Shown: positions 17,519 through 26,399, numbered from the stretch's first letter. The stretch: DNA of 64,000 bases from Rhodobacteraceae bacterium UBA6213 (GCA_002421605.1 DISJ01000005.1:89444-153443), one strand, 5' to 3'. The notes: generated by a model from the letters alone, not told the origin. Translations and numbers: made by a program.

Positions 17519-18118
17519 ATGGCAGGCAAAAAGATCAATCCGTGGCTGAAAGCGGGGCTGGAGTTCGGGCCGCTTCTGGCGTTTTTCATCGCGTTCAGCA
17601 GGCTGAAGACGCAGGTCTTTACGGTGGCTGGCACCGAATATTCGGGCTTCATTCTTGCCACCGCGATCTTTGTGCCGCTGATGGTGATCTCGACGCTGGC
17701 GCTGTGGCGGCTGACGGGGCGGTTGGCGGCGATGCAGATTGCGACGCTGGTACTGGTGGTGGTGTTTGGCGGGTTGACGATCTGGCTGAACGATCCCCGC
17801 TTTCTGAAGATGAAGGTAACGATCATCTACCTGCTGTTCGCGGGCATCCTTGGCCTTGGCGTGGCGCTTGGCAAAAGCTGGCTGGCGCTGGTGATGGACG
17901 AGGTGCTGCCGCTGACCGCCGAGGGCTGGCGAATTCTGACATGGCGGCTGATTGCGTTTTTCCTGGGCCTTGCGGTGCTGAACGAGGTGATCTGGCGCAC
18001 CTTGTCGGACCAGGCGTGGGTCAATTTCAAGACCTTCGGGCTGTCGGTGCTGGTGTTCGCCTTCTTCATGGCGCAGACGCGGCTTTTCGCACGCCACGCG
18101 GTGCCCAAGGACGAATAG
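17519..18118 (+). CDS. yciB: Septation protein A / YciB-family inner membrane protein
   Basis: A 199-residue protein with five to six transmembrane helices and YciB/IspZ family motifs: KAGLEFGPLLAFFIAF near the N-terminus, LNDPRFLKMKVTIIYLLFA in the middle, and LNEVIWRTLSDQAWVNFKTFGL near the end. In E. coli YciB affects cell envelope synthesis and septation. It follows the EamA gene with a 5-base gap (TAAACGCG then ATG) and is the last gene of the ftsY run. The name is by family; the alphaproteobacterial role is not established. Confidence 0.92.
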   Translation: MAGKKINPWLKAGLEFGPLLAFFIAFSRLKTQVFTVAGTEYSGFILATAIFVPLMVISTLALWRLTGRLAAMQIATLVLVVVFGGLTIWLNDPRFLKMKVTIIYLLFAGILGLGVALGKSWLALVMDEVLPLTAEGWRILTWRLIAFFLGLAVLNEVIWRTLSDQAWVNFKTFGLSVLVFAFFMAQTRLFARHAVPKDE

Positions 18119-18261
18119 CTTCGGCATTTCGCTTGCGTGCCGCCCGGCCAACCTCTATGAAGCCGCATCTTCCGCATTCACGTAATTGGCTGAGCCTCTC
18201 GTGGCGGGTCGCGGAAGTGTTCGCCCGCCTATGAAGCCGCCTGAAACGAAAAGGAGCACGC

Positions 18262-18705
18262 ATGCCGCTTTACGAGCATGTGCTGATCGCGCGCCAGGAC
18301 CTTTCCAGTGCGCAGGCCGAGGGCCTGATCGAACATTTCTCCACGGTAATCGCGGACAACGGCGGCAAAGTCGTTGAGCACGAATACTGGGGCGTCAAGA
18401 CGATGGCCTACAAGATCAATAAAAACCGCAAGGGCCACTACGCCCTGCTGAAAACCGACGCCCCCGCGGCCGCCGTGCAAGAGATGGAGCGCCTTGCGCG
18501 CCTGCATGACGACGTGATGCGCGTGCTGACCCTCAAGGTCACAGCGCATGAGGACGGCCCGTCGGTGCAGATGCAGAAGCGTGACGACCGCGGCGATCGG
18601 GGCGACCGTCCTGACCGTGGTGATCGTGGTGATCGTGGTGATCGTGGTGGCGACCGTGGCGGCGACCGTGGCGGCGAACGCCGCGGCGGCTTCGACCGTC
18701 GTTGA
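18262..18705 (+). CDS. rpsF: 30S ribosomal protein S6
   Basis: S6 binds 16S rRNA with S18. The first 95 residues give the ferredoxin-like S6 fold (MPLYEHVLIARQDLS, YWGVKTMAYKINKNRKGHY, and VLTLKVTAHEDGPS). The C-terminal tail beyond residue 110 is a low-complexity Asp/Arg/Gly repeat (GDRGDRPDRGDRGDRG, then GGDRGG units) encoded by 9- and 12-base direct repeats. Such tails are common in this group but vary in length. The ribosome site is AAAGGAGC. First gene of rpsF-rpsR-rplI. Confidence 0.97.
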   Translation: MPLYEHVLIARQDLSSAQAEGLIEHFSTVIADNGGKVVEHEYWGVKTMAYKINKNRKGHYALLKTDAPAAAVQEMERLARLHDDVMRVLTLKVTAHEDGPSVQMQKRDDRGDRGDRPDRGDRGDRGDRGGDRGGDRGGERRGGFDRR

Positions 18706-18731
18706 TCTGGCAGCAGGAAAGGAATTGACCC

Positions 18732-18959
18732 ATGGCTAACAAACCATTCTTCCGCCGCCGCAAGGTTTGCCCGTTCTCGGGCGACAATGCGCCGAAGATC
18801 GACTACAAGGACGTGCGTCTGCTGCAGCGTTACATCTCTGAACGCGGCAAGATCGTCCCTGCCCGCATCACCGCCGTTTCGGCGATCAAGCAGCGTGAGC
18901 TGGCCCGCGCGATCAAACGCGCCCGCTTTCTCGCCCTGCTGCCCTATGCCGTGAAATAA
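18732..18959 (+). CDS. rpsR: 30S ribosomal protein S18
   Basis: A 75-residue protein with the S18 signature: FFRRRKVCPFSGDNAPKIDYKDVRLLQRYI and the C-terminal REL(A)RAIKRARFLALLPYAV. It forms a heterodimer with S6 on the 30S platform. It lies 26 bases after rpsF with an AGGAAAGG-type site and 11 bases before rplI. Confidence 0.98.
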   Translation: MANKPFFRRRKVCPFSGDNAPKIDYKDVRLLQRYISERGKIVPARITAVSAIKQRELARAIKRARFLALLPYAVK

Positions 18960-18970
18960 GGAGCAAGCAC

Positions 18971-19549
18971 ATGCAAGTGATCCTTTTGGAACGCGTGGCC
19001 AAACTTGGCCAAATGGGTGATGTGGTAAAGGTGAAGGACGGCTTCGCGCGCAACTTCCTGTTGCCGCAGGGCAAGGCGCTGCGCGCCTCGGATGCCAACA
19101 TCAAGAGCTTCGAGACCCGCAAGGCCCAGCTTGAGGCACGCAACCTCGAGACCCGCAAAGAAGCCGAAGCCGCTGGCGAGAAAATCGCCGGGCAGCGGTT
19201 TGTGGTGATCCGCTCGGCGTCTGACGCCGGGGCGCTTTACGGCTCGGTTACCGCGCGCGACGTTGCTGATGCTGCCGATCTGGCGGGCTTCAGCGTTGAT
19301 CGCAAACAGGTAGTCATCGACCGCCCGATCAAGGAACTCGGCCTGCACGACGTATCCGTGGTGCTGCACCCCGAAGTTACGATCACCATTACGATGAACG
19401 TCGCACGCTCGAACGAAGAGGCCGAATTGCAGGCCGCGGGCAAGTCGATCCAGCAATTGGCCGCCGAGGCCGATGCCGCTGCCGACTTCGAGATTGCCGA
19501 GCTGTTCGACGATCTTGGCGCCGCCAACGAGGACGGCGAAGACCTCTGA
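18971..19549 (+). CDS. rplI: 50S ribosomal protein L9
   Basis: A 192-residue L9. The N-terminal rRNA-binding domain MQVILLERVAKLGQMGDVV(K)VKDGFARNFLLPQGKA is followed by the long connecting helix and the C-terminal domain with LYGSVTARDVADA. A 40-residue acidic C-terminal extension (AAEADAAADFEIAELFDDL) is longer than in E. coli but usual in Rhodobacteraceae. It ends the S6-S18-L9 operon, 25 bases before a strong terminator. Confidence 0.97.
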   Translation: MQVILLERVAKLGQMGDVVKVKDGFARNFLLPQGKALRASDANIKSFETRKAQLEARNLETRKEAEAAGEKIAGQRFVVIRSASDAGALYGSVTARDVADAADLAGFSVDRKQVVIDRPIKELGLHDVSVVLHPEVTITITMNVARSNEEAELQAAGKSIQQLAAEADAAADFEIAELFDDLGAANEDGEDL

Positions 19550-19573
19550 GCTTTCGCCCCAAAGGGCCAAGGC

Positions 19574-19609
19574 AAACCGCGCCCCGGGCAACTGGGGCGC
19601 GGTTTTTTT
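19574..19609 (+). terminator. Intrinsic terminator of the rpsF-rpsR-rplI operon
   Basis: A 12-bp perfect stem (AAACCGCGCCCC and GGGGCGCGGTTT) with an 8-base loop is followed by a run of seven Ts. It is the clearest rho-independent terminator in the window. Confidence 0.93.
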
Positions 19610-19688
19610 GACTTGACGGTAATCAACGCAAAGTGGGCCGGCAGCGTGTATCATTTCACGCATGGTATATATCTGACGGGAGGTTGCT

Positions 19689-20195
19689 TTGAGTATCAAC
19701 GTCATTCCCCGCCTCGACACCAGCGTCAACACCACCGGGTGCTGTGCGCGTTTTCGCCCCGAGGGGTGGGAAAACACCCGGATCAGCTTTCGCGACAAGC
19801 CGTTCGTGCGCGCGATGACACGATCGCTGATGCATGTGCCGCTGAACATGGGCGCGGTGTTTACCCGTGTGATGGCCAAGATCAACGCCGCCAATGCCGC
19901 TGATCCGGAAAATCTGATCGTGCTGAGCCGCGAGCTTTCACCTTGGAGCGCCGAGCATCTCTTCGCGGTTCACGCGCCGGTGCCGGATGAAGAAGTGACG
20001 GTGCTTACGGGCGACTTTGTAACGCGGGTGTTTGAGGGGCCCTATTCCGACGCGCGCAAATGGCACGCGGAGTTGCACGACATTTCGCGCGGCGCAGGCA
20101 AACCCCAAGGGCGCAGCTATTTCTACTACACCACCTGCCCGAAATGCGCCAAAGCCTACGGCGAAAACTTCGTGGTCGGCTTCGCGGAAGTTTGA
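19689..20195 (+). CDS. Conserved hypothetical protein with C-terminal CxxC
   Basis: A 168-residue soluble protein, unrecognised. It uses a TTG start (19689) with GGGAGG five bases upstream. Notable features are an early Cys pair (TTGCCARF), a helix-rich middle, and a C-terminal YYTTCPKCAKAYG motif that could bind a metal or be redox active. Similar proteins are sometimes labelled hydrolase without evidence. It lies between the rplI terminator and the convergent feo cluster. Confidence 0.7.
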   Translation: MSINVIPRLDTSVNTTGCCARFRPEGWENTRISFRDKPFVRAMTRSLMHVPLNMGAVFTRVMAKINAANAADPENLIVLSRELSPWSAEHLFAVHAPVPDEEVTVLTGDFVTRVFEGPYSDARKWHAELHDISRGAGKPQGRSYFYYTTCPKCAKAYGENFVVGFAEV

Positions 20196-20249
20196 ACCCC
20201 CGGGGTGTCAGTGGTTAGGCCACGCGCGCGAGGTGTGGGTGGCGCACGC

Positions 20250-20528
20250 CTAATGCGCCGCGGCGGCGTCTGGTGCGGTGGCGTCGTCCGGCGCGGGTTG
20301 CGACCAGATATATAACTCGAACGCCAACGCATCACAGCCGCCCGCGCAGCTACAGCCGACGTTCTTGAAGCAGGCAGGCCCGGCAAGTTCATGGCGCAGC
20401 ACGCCTTTGGCAACCCAGTGGCCCGCCATGGCGCGCATTGCGGTGGGATCGACGCGAAAGTGGCGCGCCAGATCGCTAAGGCTGACGCGGCCGTTTTGCT
20501 GCACATAATCGCGGATTTTCAAAAGCAT
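20250..20528 (-). CDS. feoC: FeoC-like winged-helix Fe-S protein
   Basis: A 92-residue protein with an N-terminal winged-helix domain (LLKIRDYVQQNGRVSLSDLARHFRVDPTAMRAM) and a cysteine cluster ACFKNVGCSCAGGC near residues 53-66 that could hold an iron-sulfur centre. This is the FeoC plan: a small partner of FeoB thought to stabilise the transporter or sense iron. It lies 9 bases after feoB in the same direction and ends in an Ala/Asp/Pro-rich tail. Confidence 0.83.
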   Translation of the reverse strand: MLLKIRDYVQQNGRVSLSDLARHFRVDPTAMRAMAGHWVAKGVLRHELAGPACFKNVGCSCAGGCDALAFELYIWSQPAPDDATAPDAAAAH

Positions 20529-20537
20529 GTTGCCCCC

Positions 20538-22862
20538 TCAGACCCGGCCAAGGCCAGGCCCGCGCCGGGCCACATGTTTGGCGCGCCGCCCGGCCATGCG
20601 CAGGCCAAACACAAAGGCCGCGAAAACCGCCAGCACTGCGGCGATCCAGAGCGTGGCGGTTTGCGGATCACGCGCGAAAGTTGCGGCCTGATAGAACACA
20701 ACCGCCACGCCCCAGCCCATCAGAATGGTCCAGGCACTGACAAAGCCGGTCCAGCCCCAGCCGACCTCGCGCCGAACCGCGGCAATCGCAGCCGAACAGG
20801 GCATGTAAAGCAACACCATCAAAAGATAGGCAAAAGCACCCACCTGCCCATCGAACAGCGCGCGCATCGCCCCAAATGTTGCGGGTTCAACCTCTTGGGC
20901 GGCCGCCGCGCGCTCGCTATCGGCAACGTCGCCCACCGAAAGCCCGAGCGGGTCGGAAAATCTGTCGGTAAGGCCGCTGAAGTTTTCACCGATGCTGGCC
21001 CAAGCCGCGCCAAGCCCGCCCCAAAGATCGTAGGCGGCGTCCTCGGCGGGCGCGGACGATCCAGCCCCGGCTTGCGTGTAAAGCGCGTTCAGCGTGCCCA
21101 CTACCGCCTCTTTGGCCAAGAGCCCCGTGAATACGCCCACTGCCGCGGGCCAGTTATCGGGGCTGATGCCCATCGGCTGGAACACCGGCACGATGCTGCG
21201 CCCGACCGCCGAAAGCACCGAGTTTTCGCTGTCTTCGTTGCCAAAGCTGCCGTCTTGCCCCCACGAGTTGAGGAAGGCCAGCACCACCACGACCGCCACC
21301 AGCACCCGCCCGGCCCCCACCACGAAGCTATAGAGGCGGTCAAAGCTGCGCCGCGCTATGGCGCGCACGGTGGGCAGATGGTAGGGCGGCAGTTCCATCA
21401 CGAAAGGCGTAGCGGCACCCGGCAACAGGGTGAACCGCAGCACGAGGCCGGTCAGGACCGCCGCGGCAATGCCGATCAGATAGAGCACAAATACGAGGTT
21501 TTGCCCGCCGCTCGAAAAGAATGCGGCGGCAAAAAGCGCATAAACCGGCAATCGCGCCCCGCATGACATGAAGGGCACCATTGCCACGGTCATGATCCGG
21601 TCGCGCTCTGCCTCAAGTGTGCGGGTGGCCATGACTGCGGGCACCGAACAGCCAAAGCCCACGATCAGCGGCACGAAACTTTTGCCCGGCAGGCCGAGCA
21701 TGCGCATGAAACGGTCCATCACATAGGCGGCGCGCGCCATGTAGCCCGAATCCTCCAACAACGAGAGCGCGAGGAAGAGAAAGCCGATCACCGGAATGAA
21801 GGTCGCCACCGTTTGCACACCGCCCCCCACGCCGGTTGCCAAAAGCACGGTGAGCCAGTCGGGGCTGTGGAGCAGCCCCAAAACATGCGCGGTGCCATCA
21901 ACAAAAATCGTGCCTGCGGCAATGTCGAAAAAGTCGATGAAGGCGCTGCCAAGATTGATCGAAAACATGAACATCGCATACATCACCGCCAAAAAGATCG
22001 GGATGCCAAGCACGCGGTTCAGCACCACCCGGTCGATCTGGTCAGACAGGTTTTGCCCAAGCACGCCTACCCGGCGCACCGCCAGCGCGGTCAAGCCTGT
22101 CACCGCGTCATAGCGGCTGGAGGCAATCGCGGTGTCGGGGTCGTAGCCAAGCGCCGTGTGCAATTTCTGGCGCGCGGCGCGCACCTCGACAGCAAGTTCG
22201 GGCACCGAGGCGAGCAATGAATCGTCGCCCTCCAGCAGCTCTATCGCGCGGCCGCGCGGGGCGCGGTTTTCGCCCGCGTTCAGCAGTTTGGGAACCAGTA
22301 GTGCCACCGCCGCCTCGACCTCGGGCGCGTGGCGCAGCGCGTAATGGGCGGGGTGGGGCTCTGCGACGGTGCGCGCCACGGCGTCTTTCAACGCCTCGAT
22401 CCCCTGCCCGGTTGACGCAACAATCGGCACCACCGCACAGCCAAGCTTTTCGGCCAGCAAGTCTGCGTCAACAACGATGCCGTTGGCCTTGGCGACATCC
22501 ATCATGCTAAGCGCGACCACCACCGGCAGGCCCATTTCGATCAACTGCAAGGTCAGGTAGAGATTGCGCTCGATGCTTGAGGCATCGACGATATTGATAA
22601 TCACCTGCGCCTCGGCCGAAAGCGCATAGTCGCGCGCGATCCGCTCGTCAGGCGAAACAGACTGGCCGGAGCCGAGCGAATAGGTGCCGGGCAGATCAAT
22701 CAGTTCATAGCAGTGCTCGGCGTGCACGAAGCGGCCCGACTTGCGTTCAACAGTCACGCCGGGCCAGTTGCCCACCATCTGTCGATTGCCGGTCAACAGG
22801 TTGAAAAGCGTGGTCTTGCCGCAGTTGGGGTTGCCAAGCAGGGCGACGATCGGGCGGATCAT
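20538..22862 (-). CDS. feoB: Ferrous iron transporter FeoB
   Basis: A 774-residue Fe(II) transporter. The N-terminal G domain has the P-loop GNPNCGKTTLFN (about residues 11-22), DLPGTYSLGSG and a helical GDI-like region. The membrane part has about eight to ten helices with gate motifs, including GGGVQTVATFIPVIGFLFL and GCSVPAVMATRTLEAERDR, and the second repeat MSCGARLPVYALFAAAF. An unusual insert near residues 610-665 is rich in Ala/Gly/Ser/Asp. The ATG overlaps the feoA stop (ATGA), so the genes are coupled. It imports ferrous iron under low-oxygen or low-iron conditions. Confidence 0.97.
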   Translation of the reverse strand: MIRPIVALLGNPNCGKTTLFNLLTGNRQMVGNWPGVTVERKSGRFVHAEHCYELIDLPGTYSLGSGQSVSPDERIARDYALSAEAQVIINIVDASSIERNLYLTLQLIEMGLPVVVALSMMDVAKANGIVVDADLLAEKLGCAVVPIVASTGQGIEALKDAVARTVAEPHPAHYALRHAPEVEAAVALLVPKLLNAGENRAPRGRAIELLEGDDSLLASVPELAVEVRAARQKLHTALGYDPDTAIASSRYDAVTGLTALAVRRVGVLGQNLSDQIDRVVLNRVLGIPIFLAVMYAMFMFSINLGSAFIDFFDIAAGTIFVDGTAHVLGLLHSPDWLTVLLATGVGGGVQTVATFIPVIGFLFLALSLLEDSGYMARAAYVMDRFMRMLGLPGKSFVPLIVGFGCSVPAVMATRTLEAERDRIMTVAMVPFMSCGARLPVYALFAAAFFSSGGQNLVFVLYLIGIAAAVLTGLVLRFTLLPGAATPFVMELPPYHLPTVRAIARRSFDRLYSFVVGAGRVLVAVVVVLAFLNSWGQDGSFGNEDSENSVLSAVGRSIVPVFQPMGISPDNWPAAVGVFTGLLAKEAVVGTLNALYTQAGAGSSAPAEDAAYDLWGGLGAAWASIGENFSGLTDRFSDPLGLSVGDVADSERAAAAQEVEPATFGAMRALFDGQVGAFAYLLMVLLYMPCSAAIAAVRREVGWGWTGFVSAWTILMGWGVAVVFYQAATFARDPQTATLWIAAVLAVFAAFVFGLRMAGRRAKHVARRGPGLGRV

Positions 22863-23098
22863 GGTGTAACCAACTCGATCTGCAGCGCCGCTGCTTCGTC
22901 TTTGCGCAGCGACAGGCGAAAGCCGCGCAATTCGACCAACACAGGGTCACCCAATGGCGCCACCCGGATCAGTTTCAACGTTGTGCCGGGGGTCAGGCCC
23001 ATCGCCAGCAGGCGCTGACGATACCCGGTGGCGGTGGCACCGAACCCCAACACGCGCGCCAATCTTCCCGGCGGAATATCCTGCAAGCGCAGTGCCAT
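22859..23098 (-). CDS. feoA: Ferrous iron transport protein FeoA
   Basis: A 79-residue SH3-like FeoA protein: MALRLQDIPPGRLARVLGFGA, then QRLLAMGLTPGTTLKLIRVAPLGDPVLVELRGF and LSLRKDEAAAL. FeoA assists FeoB. It is the first gene of the feoA-feoB-feoC operon and overlaps feoB by four bases. The 5' side has about 450 bases without a gene, which should hold the regulatory region; no Fur/Irr/FNR box was convincing by eye. Confidence 0.95.
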   Translation of the reverse strand: MALRLQDIPPGRLARVLGFGATATGYRQRLLAMGLTPGTTLKLIRVAPLGDPVLVELRGFRLSLRKDEAAALQIELVTP

Positions 23099-23544
23099 GC
23101 GATCAGGCCTTTACTAACGCCGGGCGCATAGGCGCACAAATGGAAGGCCGTGCGTCATCAGCGCAGCCCTTTGCCGCCAGCCCGCATTGCCTGCGTGCCA
23201 ACCCTGCCCATGGCTTGTGCGCACCGCCGTTCATGCCTTTTGTCACCTTTCTACACTTGCGCCGACGCGCGTACTGCGGCCAGCGTTTGGCATCAGGATA
23301 TGACTTAGCAATTTAGTAAAGTATTGGGAAGTTCCCGTTTGTCGCAGTCGCCGAATTTCGCCGAGACGAACCCTCTGGCCCAGCCTCCGTTCGTTGGGGA
23401 AATAGGCCAAGCGACGGCGCGCGACAAGTGTTGCAGAAAAACCGAGAAGTGCCGCGCGTCGATGGTTGCTGATTTGCCCTCGGGGAATAGATGCAAAAGC
23501 GCCGTTTGTGTAGCATGGCGAGCGAATACATCAGGGGGTGTTGT
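23099..23544. other. Divergent intergenic region (feoA / GFA gene)
   Basis: No gene is supported. The central part (23290-23330) is AT-richer and is the likely feo promoter zone on the minus strand. The GFA gene's ribosome site (AGGGGG) lies at the right edge. Confidence 0.45.
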
Positions 23545-23937
23545 ATGCAGCAGTTCACCGGCGGATGCCTTTGCGGCAAGGTGCGCGTTGTCGCCACCGG
23601 GGCCCCTTACAGGGTGGGCATCTGCCACTGCATCGAGTGTCGCAAACATCATGGCGCGTTGTTTCACGCCTCGGCCGTGTTCGCGCAGGGCGCGGTAACG
23701 GTAACGGGCGAAACCCACAGCTATGCCGGACGATTTTTCTGCCCACAGTGCGGTGCGTCCGTTTTTTCGCAAAGCGGCGACGAAATCGAGGTGAACCTAG
23801 GGGCGCTGGATGCCCCCAACCAACTGACGCCCACCTACGAGCTGTGGACCATCCGCCGCGAAGCTTGGCTGCCACCGTTTCCAGATTTGAAACAATACGA
23901 GCGTGATCGAGACAACCTAGGCCGCCACGAAGCGTAA
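23545..23937 (+). CDS. GFA-family (Mss4-fold) zinc protein
   Basis: A 130-residue protein of the GFA family (glutathione-dependent formaldehyde-activating enzyme fold). The zinc ligands are visible: GGCLCGKVR near the N-terminus, GICHCIECRKHHG in the middle and FFCPQCGAS further on. Most solitary members have unknown substrates and few are real formaldehyde enzymes. The start at 23545 (MQQFTGGCLCG) is chosen over 23491 because of the AGGGGG site and family alignment. Its 3' end abuts a regulator remnant on the opposite strand. Confidence 0.88.
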   Translation: MQQFTGGCLCGKVRVVATGAPYRVGICHCIECRKHHGALFHASAVFAQGAVTVTGETHSYAGRFFCPQCGASVFSQSGDEIEVNLGALDAPNQLTPTYELWTIRREAWLPPFPDLKQYERDRDNLGRHEA

Positions 23938-24200
23938 CTTGCTATTTTTTACCCGTGAATGGGGGATGAGTTGCAGGCTGGCAAGGCGGCGCACGCTTTC
24001 CCAGATTTCTTCAGGGGTTAGCGCGGCGTAACCAGAAACCAGCAACCGCTCGTTTAGCCCTTCGCAATCGGTGATGCCGGCGCCGCCTGCCTCGGGGCTG
24101 TAAATGCGCACACCGACGTCGAGCGCCGCCTAGCGCAGCGACGTTGCCGACGGCATTTCGGCAGGCAGATGCCAGACCACATACATGTCAACGACGAGGC
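23938..24200 (-). pseudogene. Remnant of a MocR-type (GntR/PLP-fold) regulator C-terminus
   Basis: Read on the minus strand, this stretch gives the end of a MocR/PdxR-type regulator: a VVWHLPAEMPSATSLR segment, an in-frame TAG (24130-24132), then AALDVGVRIYSPEA and LLVSGYAALTPEEIWESVRRLA. This matches the aminotransferase-like tail where the family usually reads vvwLPaglde...GvrvyPg...llLGYaalteeeI. Everything upstream of about 24200 is replaced by unrelated sequence, and the internal stop shows decay. The fold assignment rests on motif recognition only. Confidence 0.6.
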
Positions 24201-24239
24201 CGCCCAAGCTTACCTCACCAAAGACGTGGCGCAATGCCT

Positions 24240-24728
24240 GCAACAGGCAAGTGCCGTGATGTCTGCGTCGCTAAGATCGGCGGTGATATTTTTCATCATC
24301 CCAAAGGCAGCATTGCTGCGCGCACCGTCGCGGAAATCGAGCATCTGCTTGTAGGCGTATTCGGCGCTTTGGCCAGCAACGCGCGGGTATTCTGGTAGCG
24401 CCGGGGCGCCAACAGTTTCGGGCACCGGGGAGGGTTCTGCGACCACAGGCTCGGCGGCAACTGCTGCGGTGAAGGCATCGCGCACGCAGTGGTCCTTGGC
24501 GCGGTTTTGCAAAAGCGCGGCAACCTGTGCCGCTTGCGCCGCGGTAAAGCCCGCGCATTTCGTTCTGATTTTCAGCACAGAGGGCCATTGGTTGGCGCTA
24601 AACTCTTCAGGGGGGCGGCGCGAATGGCAGCGCGAGTTGTAAGGGTCGCTAGCGATCGCCCAGACGTAGTCAAAGCTTGGGTCAAGATCGGCAACAGGCA
24701 TCCAGCCGGTCAGGGTGACTTCTCGCAA
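24240..24728 (-). pseudogene. Decayed c-type cytochrome gene (TorC-like tail plus class I cytochrome segment)
   Basis: An open frame of 172 codons (24210-24728) reads as degraded cytochrome. Its first part, TGWMPVADLDPSFDYVWAIA then NSRCHSRRPPEEFSANQWPSVL and ALLQNRAKD, resembles the C-terminal haem domain of TorC/TorY-type pentahaem cytochromes. The CxxCH motif has become NSRCH, losing its first Cys. The second part, YPRVAGQSAEYAYKQMLDF and DLSDADITALA, matches the end of a class I (c4-like) cytochrome. No intact CxxCH remains, so it cannot bind covalent haem. It runs directly into the MocR remnant. Interpretation is by motif similarity. Confidence 0.5.
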
Positions 24729-24780
24729 GTGCTACCCCAGTCATCATCTTTCGATCCGCGCGCCCCGTTCTGCAAGGCGT

Positions 24781-25170
24781 CAGGCGCCCGCAGGAATATC
24801 AAAATCCGTCACCACGGGGGCGGCCGCGGTGTATTTCTCGACCTCGACAAGTGCTTTGTTGGCGATGTTGACCCGCATCGGCTCGCGCCCGGCGACCTCA
24901 TAGATTTCCCGCAGCCAGGTTTTGTTCATCTGCGAGTGCAGCCGGTATTTCGGGTGCGGCGAGGCACTGTGCCGCGGCTGTTTGGCAGCTTTGTCAGAGC
25001 CGAGCCACTCGATCGGTTCCATCCTAGATGCGCGGGGCAATCGCCATAGGGGTATTTCTCGACTTCCAGCGAGTATATCTCGATCTTGCCCGAAGATGTT
25101 GCGGCGCGTCGATCACCGTTGGCCAAGCCGAGCGTTGATCGTAAACTTCGGTGCCCGCGCAAAACGCCGA
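24781..25170 (-). pseudogene. Remnant of a TorA/DorA/BisC-type molybdopterin oxidoreductase
   Basis: Two minus-strand frames together encode the C-terminal part of a TMAO/DMSO-reductase-type enzyme. The first has SSGKIEIYS and EKYPYGDCPAH; the second continues with MEPIEWLGSDKAAK, SPHPKYRLHSQM and TWLREIYEVAGREP, the molybdopterin-binding C-terminal domain. The shift between them near 25030 looks like loss of one G (expected W-E-P-I). After REP the sequence jumps over the usual cofactor loop to VVTDFDIPAGA and stops, so there is also an internal deletion. The N-terminal catalytic three-quarters is missing. Confidence 0.68.
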
Positions 25171-25400
25171 ATGGCATTACCAAAGGGGTGCGGGAAAGGG
25201 TGGAAGACGCTGCATCTGGCCACGCTAGCCCACACAGCGTGTGTGCTGGCGCTGCAATATTCATCGAATGAACAAAGCCTTAGACTCAAAACAGACAAAT
25301 TTTAACCGCCGATGCCGTGTATTGCACTTTTCATCTAGACATATTGTAATATCAAAAGGTATAGAGCTTAAAATTCCTAACCTGAACTGGGCCGATTCTC

Positions 25401-26399
25401 ATGCTCCGCTTGCTTGCCATTGTTCCTCTGTCTGCACTCGCCCTGACGTTTGCAGAACCCGCCATCGGCGAACCAATCATATTGGCTCCCCAAACCCTGA
25501 CCGAATGGAAAGCCGTCTATGGCACCGTAGAGGCGCGCGATCGCATGCCTGCGCGCGCGCGGCTTTCAGGCACGCTTGTCGAGCTTTCGGTGATTGAAGG
25601 CGAGATGGTGGTGGCCGGGCAAGAACTTGCGCGCGTGGTCGATGACAAGCTCGATTTTCAGCTGGCAGCACTAGCGGCGCAGAAAGAAAGCCTGAAGGCG
25701 CAGTATGACAACGCCAGCGTTGATCTGCAGCGCGGCGAAGACCTGTTGAAGAATGGCAGCACCACTACGCAGCGCGTCGATGCGCTGCGAACGCAGGTTG
25801 ATGTGTTGAACGGCCAGATCGCCGCGCTGGATGCACAGGCCGAGGTCGTAACGCAACAGCAGCGCGAAGGTATCGTGTTCGCCCCCGCCTCGGGGCGCGT
25901 GCTGGATGTGCCGGTTGCGCGCGGCGCGGTCGTTTTGCCGGGCGAGGAAATTGCGATCATTGGCGGCGGTGGGATATTTCTGCGCATCGCCGTGCCTGAG
26001 CGGTATATTTCCAACTTGAAAGAAGGCGCGGAAATCCGGATTTCGGATGCGGCGGGCCCGATGTCGGGCACCCTGTCGCGCGTCTATCCGCTGATCGAAG
26101 GTGGGCGTGTCGTTGCCGATGTCGAGATCGACGGGTTGCCCGACGGCTATATCGGCGCGCGGATGCTGGTTCGCCTGCCGATTGGCAACCGCGACGCCCT
26201 GATGGTACCCGCGACGACACTCGAAACACGAGACGGGCTGGATTTCGTTGCCGTGGAAACGCCCGAAGGTCCGGTTCTGCGGATTGTTGTTCCCGGCCAG
26301 CACCAAGAGCAGTCGGGAGTCGAGATGGTGGAAATCCTGAGCGGCCTGCAGGCGGGGGACGTGGTCGTAGCGGCCAGTGAGGTTGCTGCACATGACTAA
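25401..26399 (+). CDS. RND efflux periplasmic adaptor (membrane fusion protein)
   Basis: A 332-residue HlyD/AcrA-type adaptor with an N-terminal signal peptide (MLRLLAIVPLSALALTFAEPA). It then shows the first lipoyl half (ARLSGTLVELSVIEGEMVVAGQELARV), a short coiled-coil hairpin from about residue 85 to 150, the second lipoyl half (GIVFAPASGRVLDVPVARGAVVLPGEEIAIIG) and a beta-barrel/membrane-proximal domain. It bridges the RND pump to an outer-membrane channel that is not encoded here. Its last 8 bases overlap the pump gene, so the two are coupled. Confidence 0.93.
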   Translation: MLRLLAIVPLSALALTFAEPAIGEPIILAPQTLTEWKAVYGTVEARDRMPARARLSGTLVELSVIEGEMVVAGQELARVVDDKLDFQLAALAAQKESLKAQYDNASVDLQRGEDLLKNGSTTTQRVDALRTQVDVLNGQIAALDAQAEVVTQQQREGIVFAPASGRVLDVPVARGAVVLPGEEIAIIGGGGIFLRIAVPERYISNLKEGAEIRISDAAGPMSGTLSRVYPLIEGGRVVADVEIDGLPDGYIGARMLVRLPIGNRDALMVPATTLETRDGLDFVAVETPEGPVLRIVVPGQHQEQSGVEMVEILSGLQAGDVVVAASEVAAHD

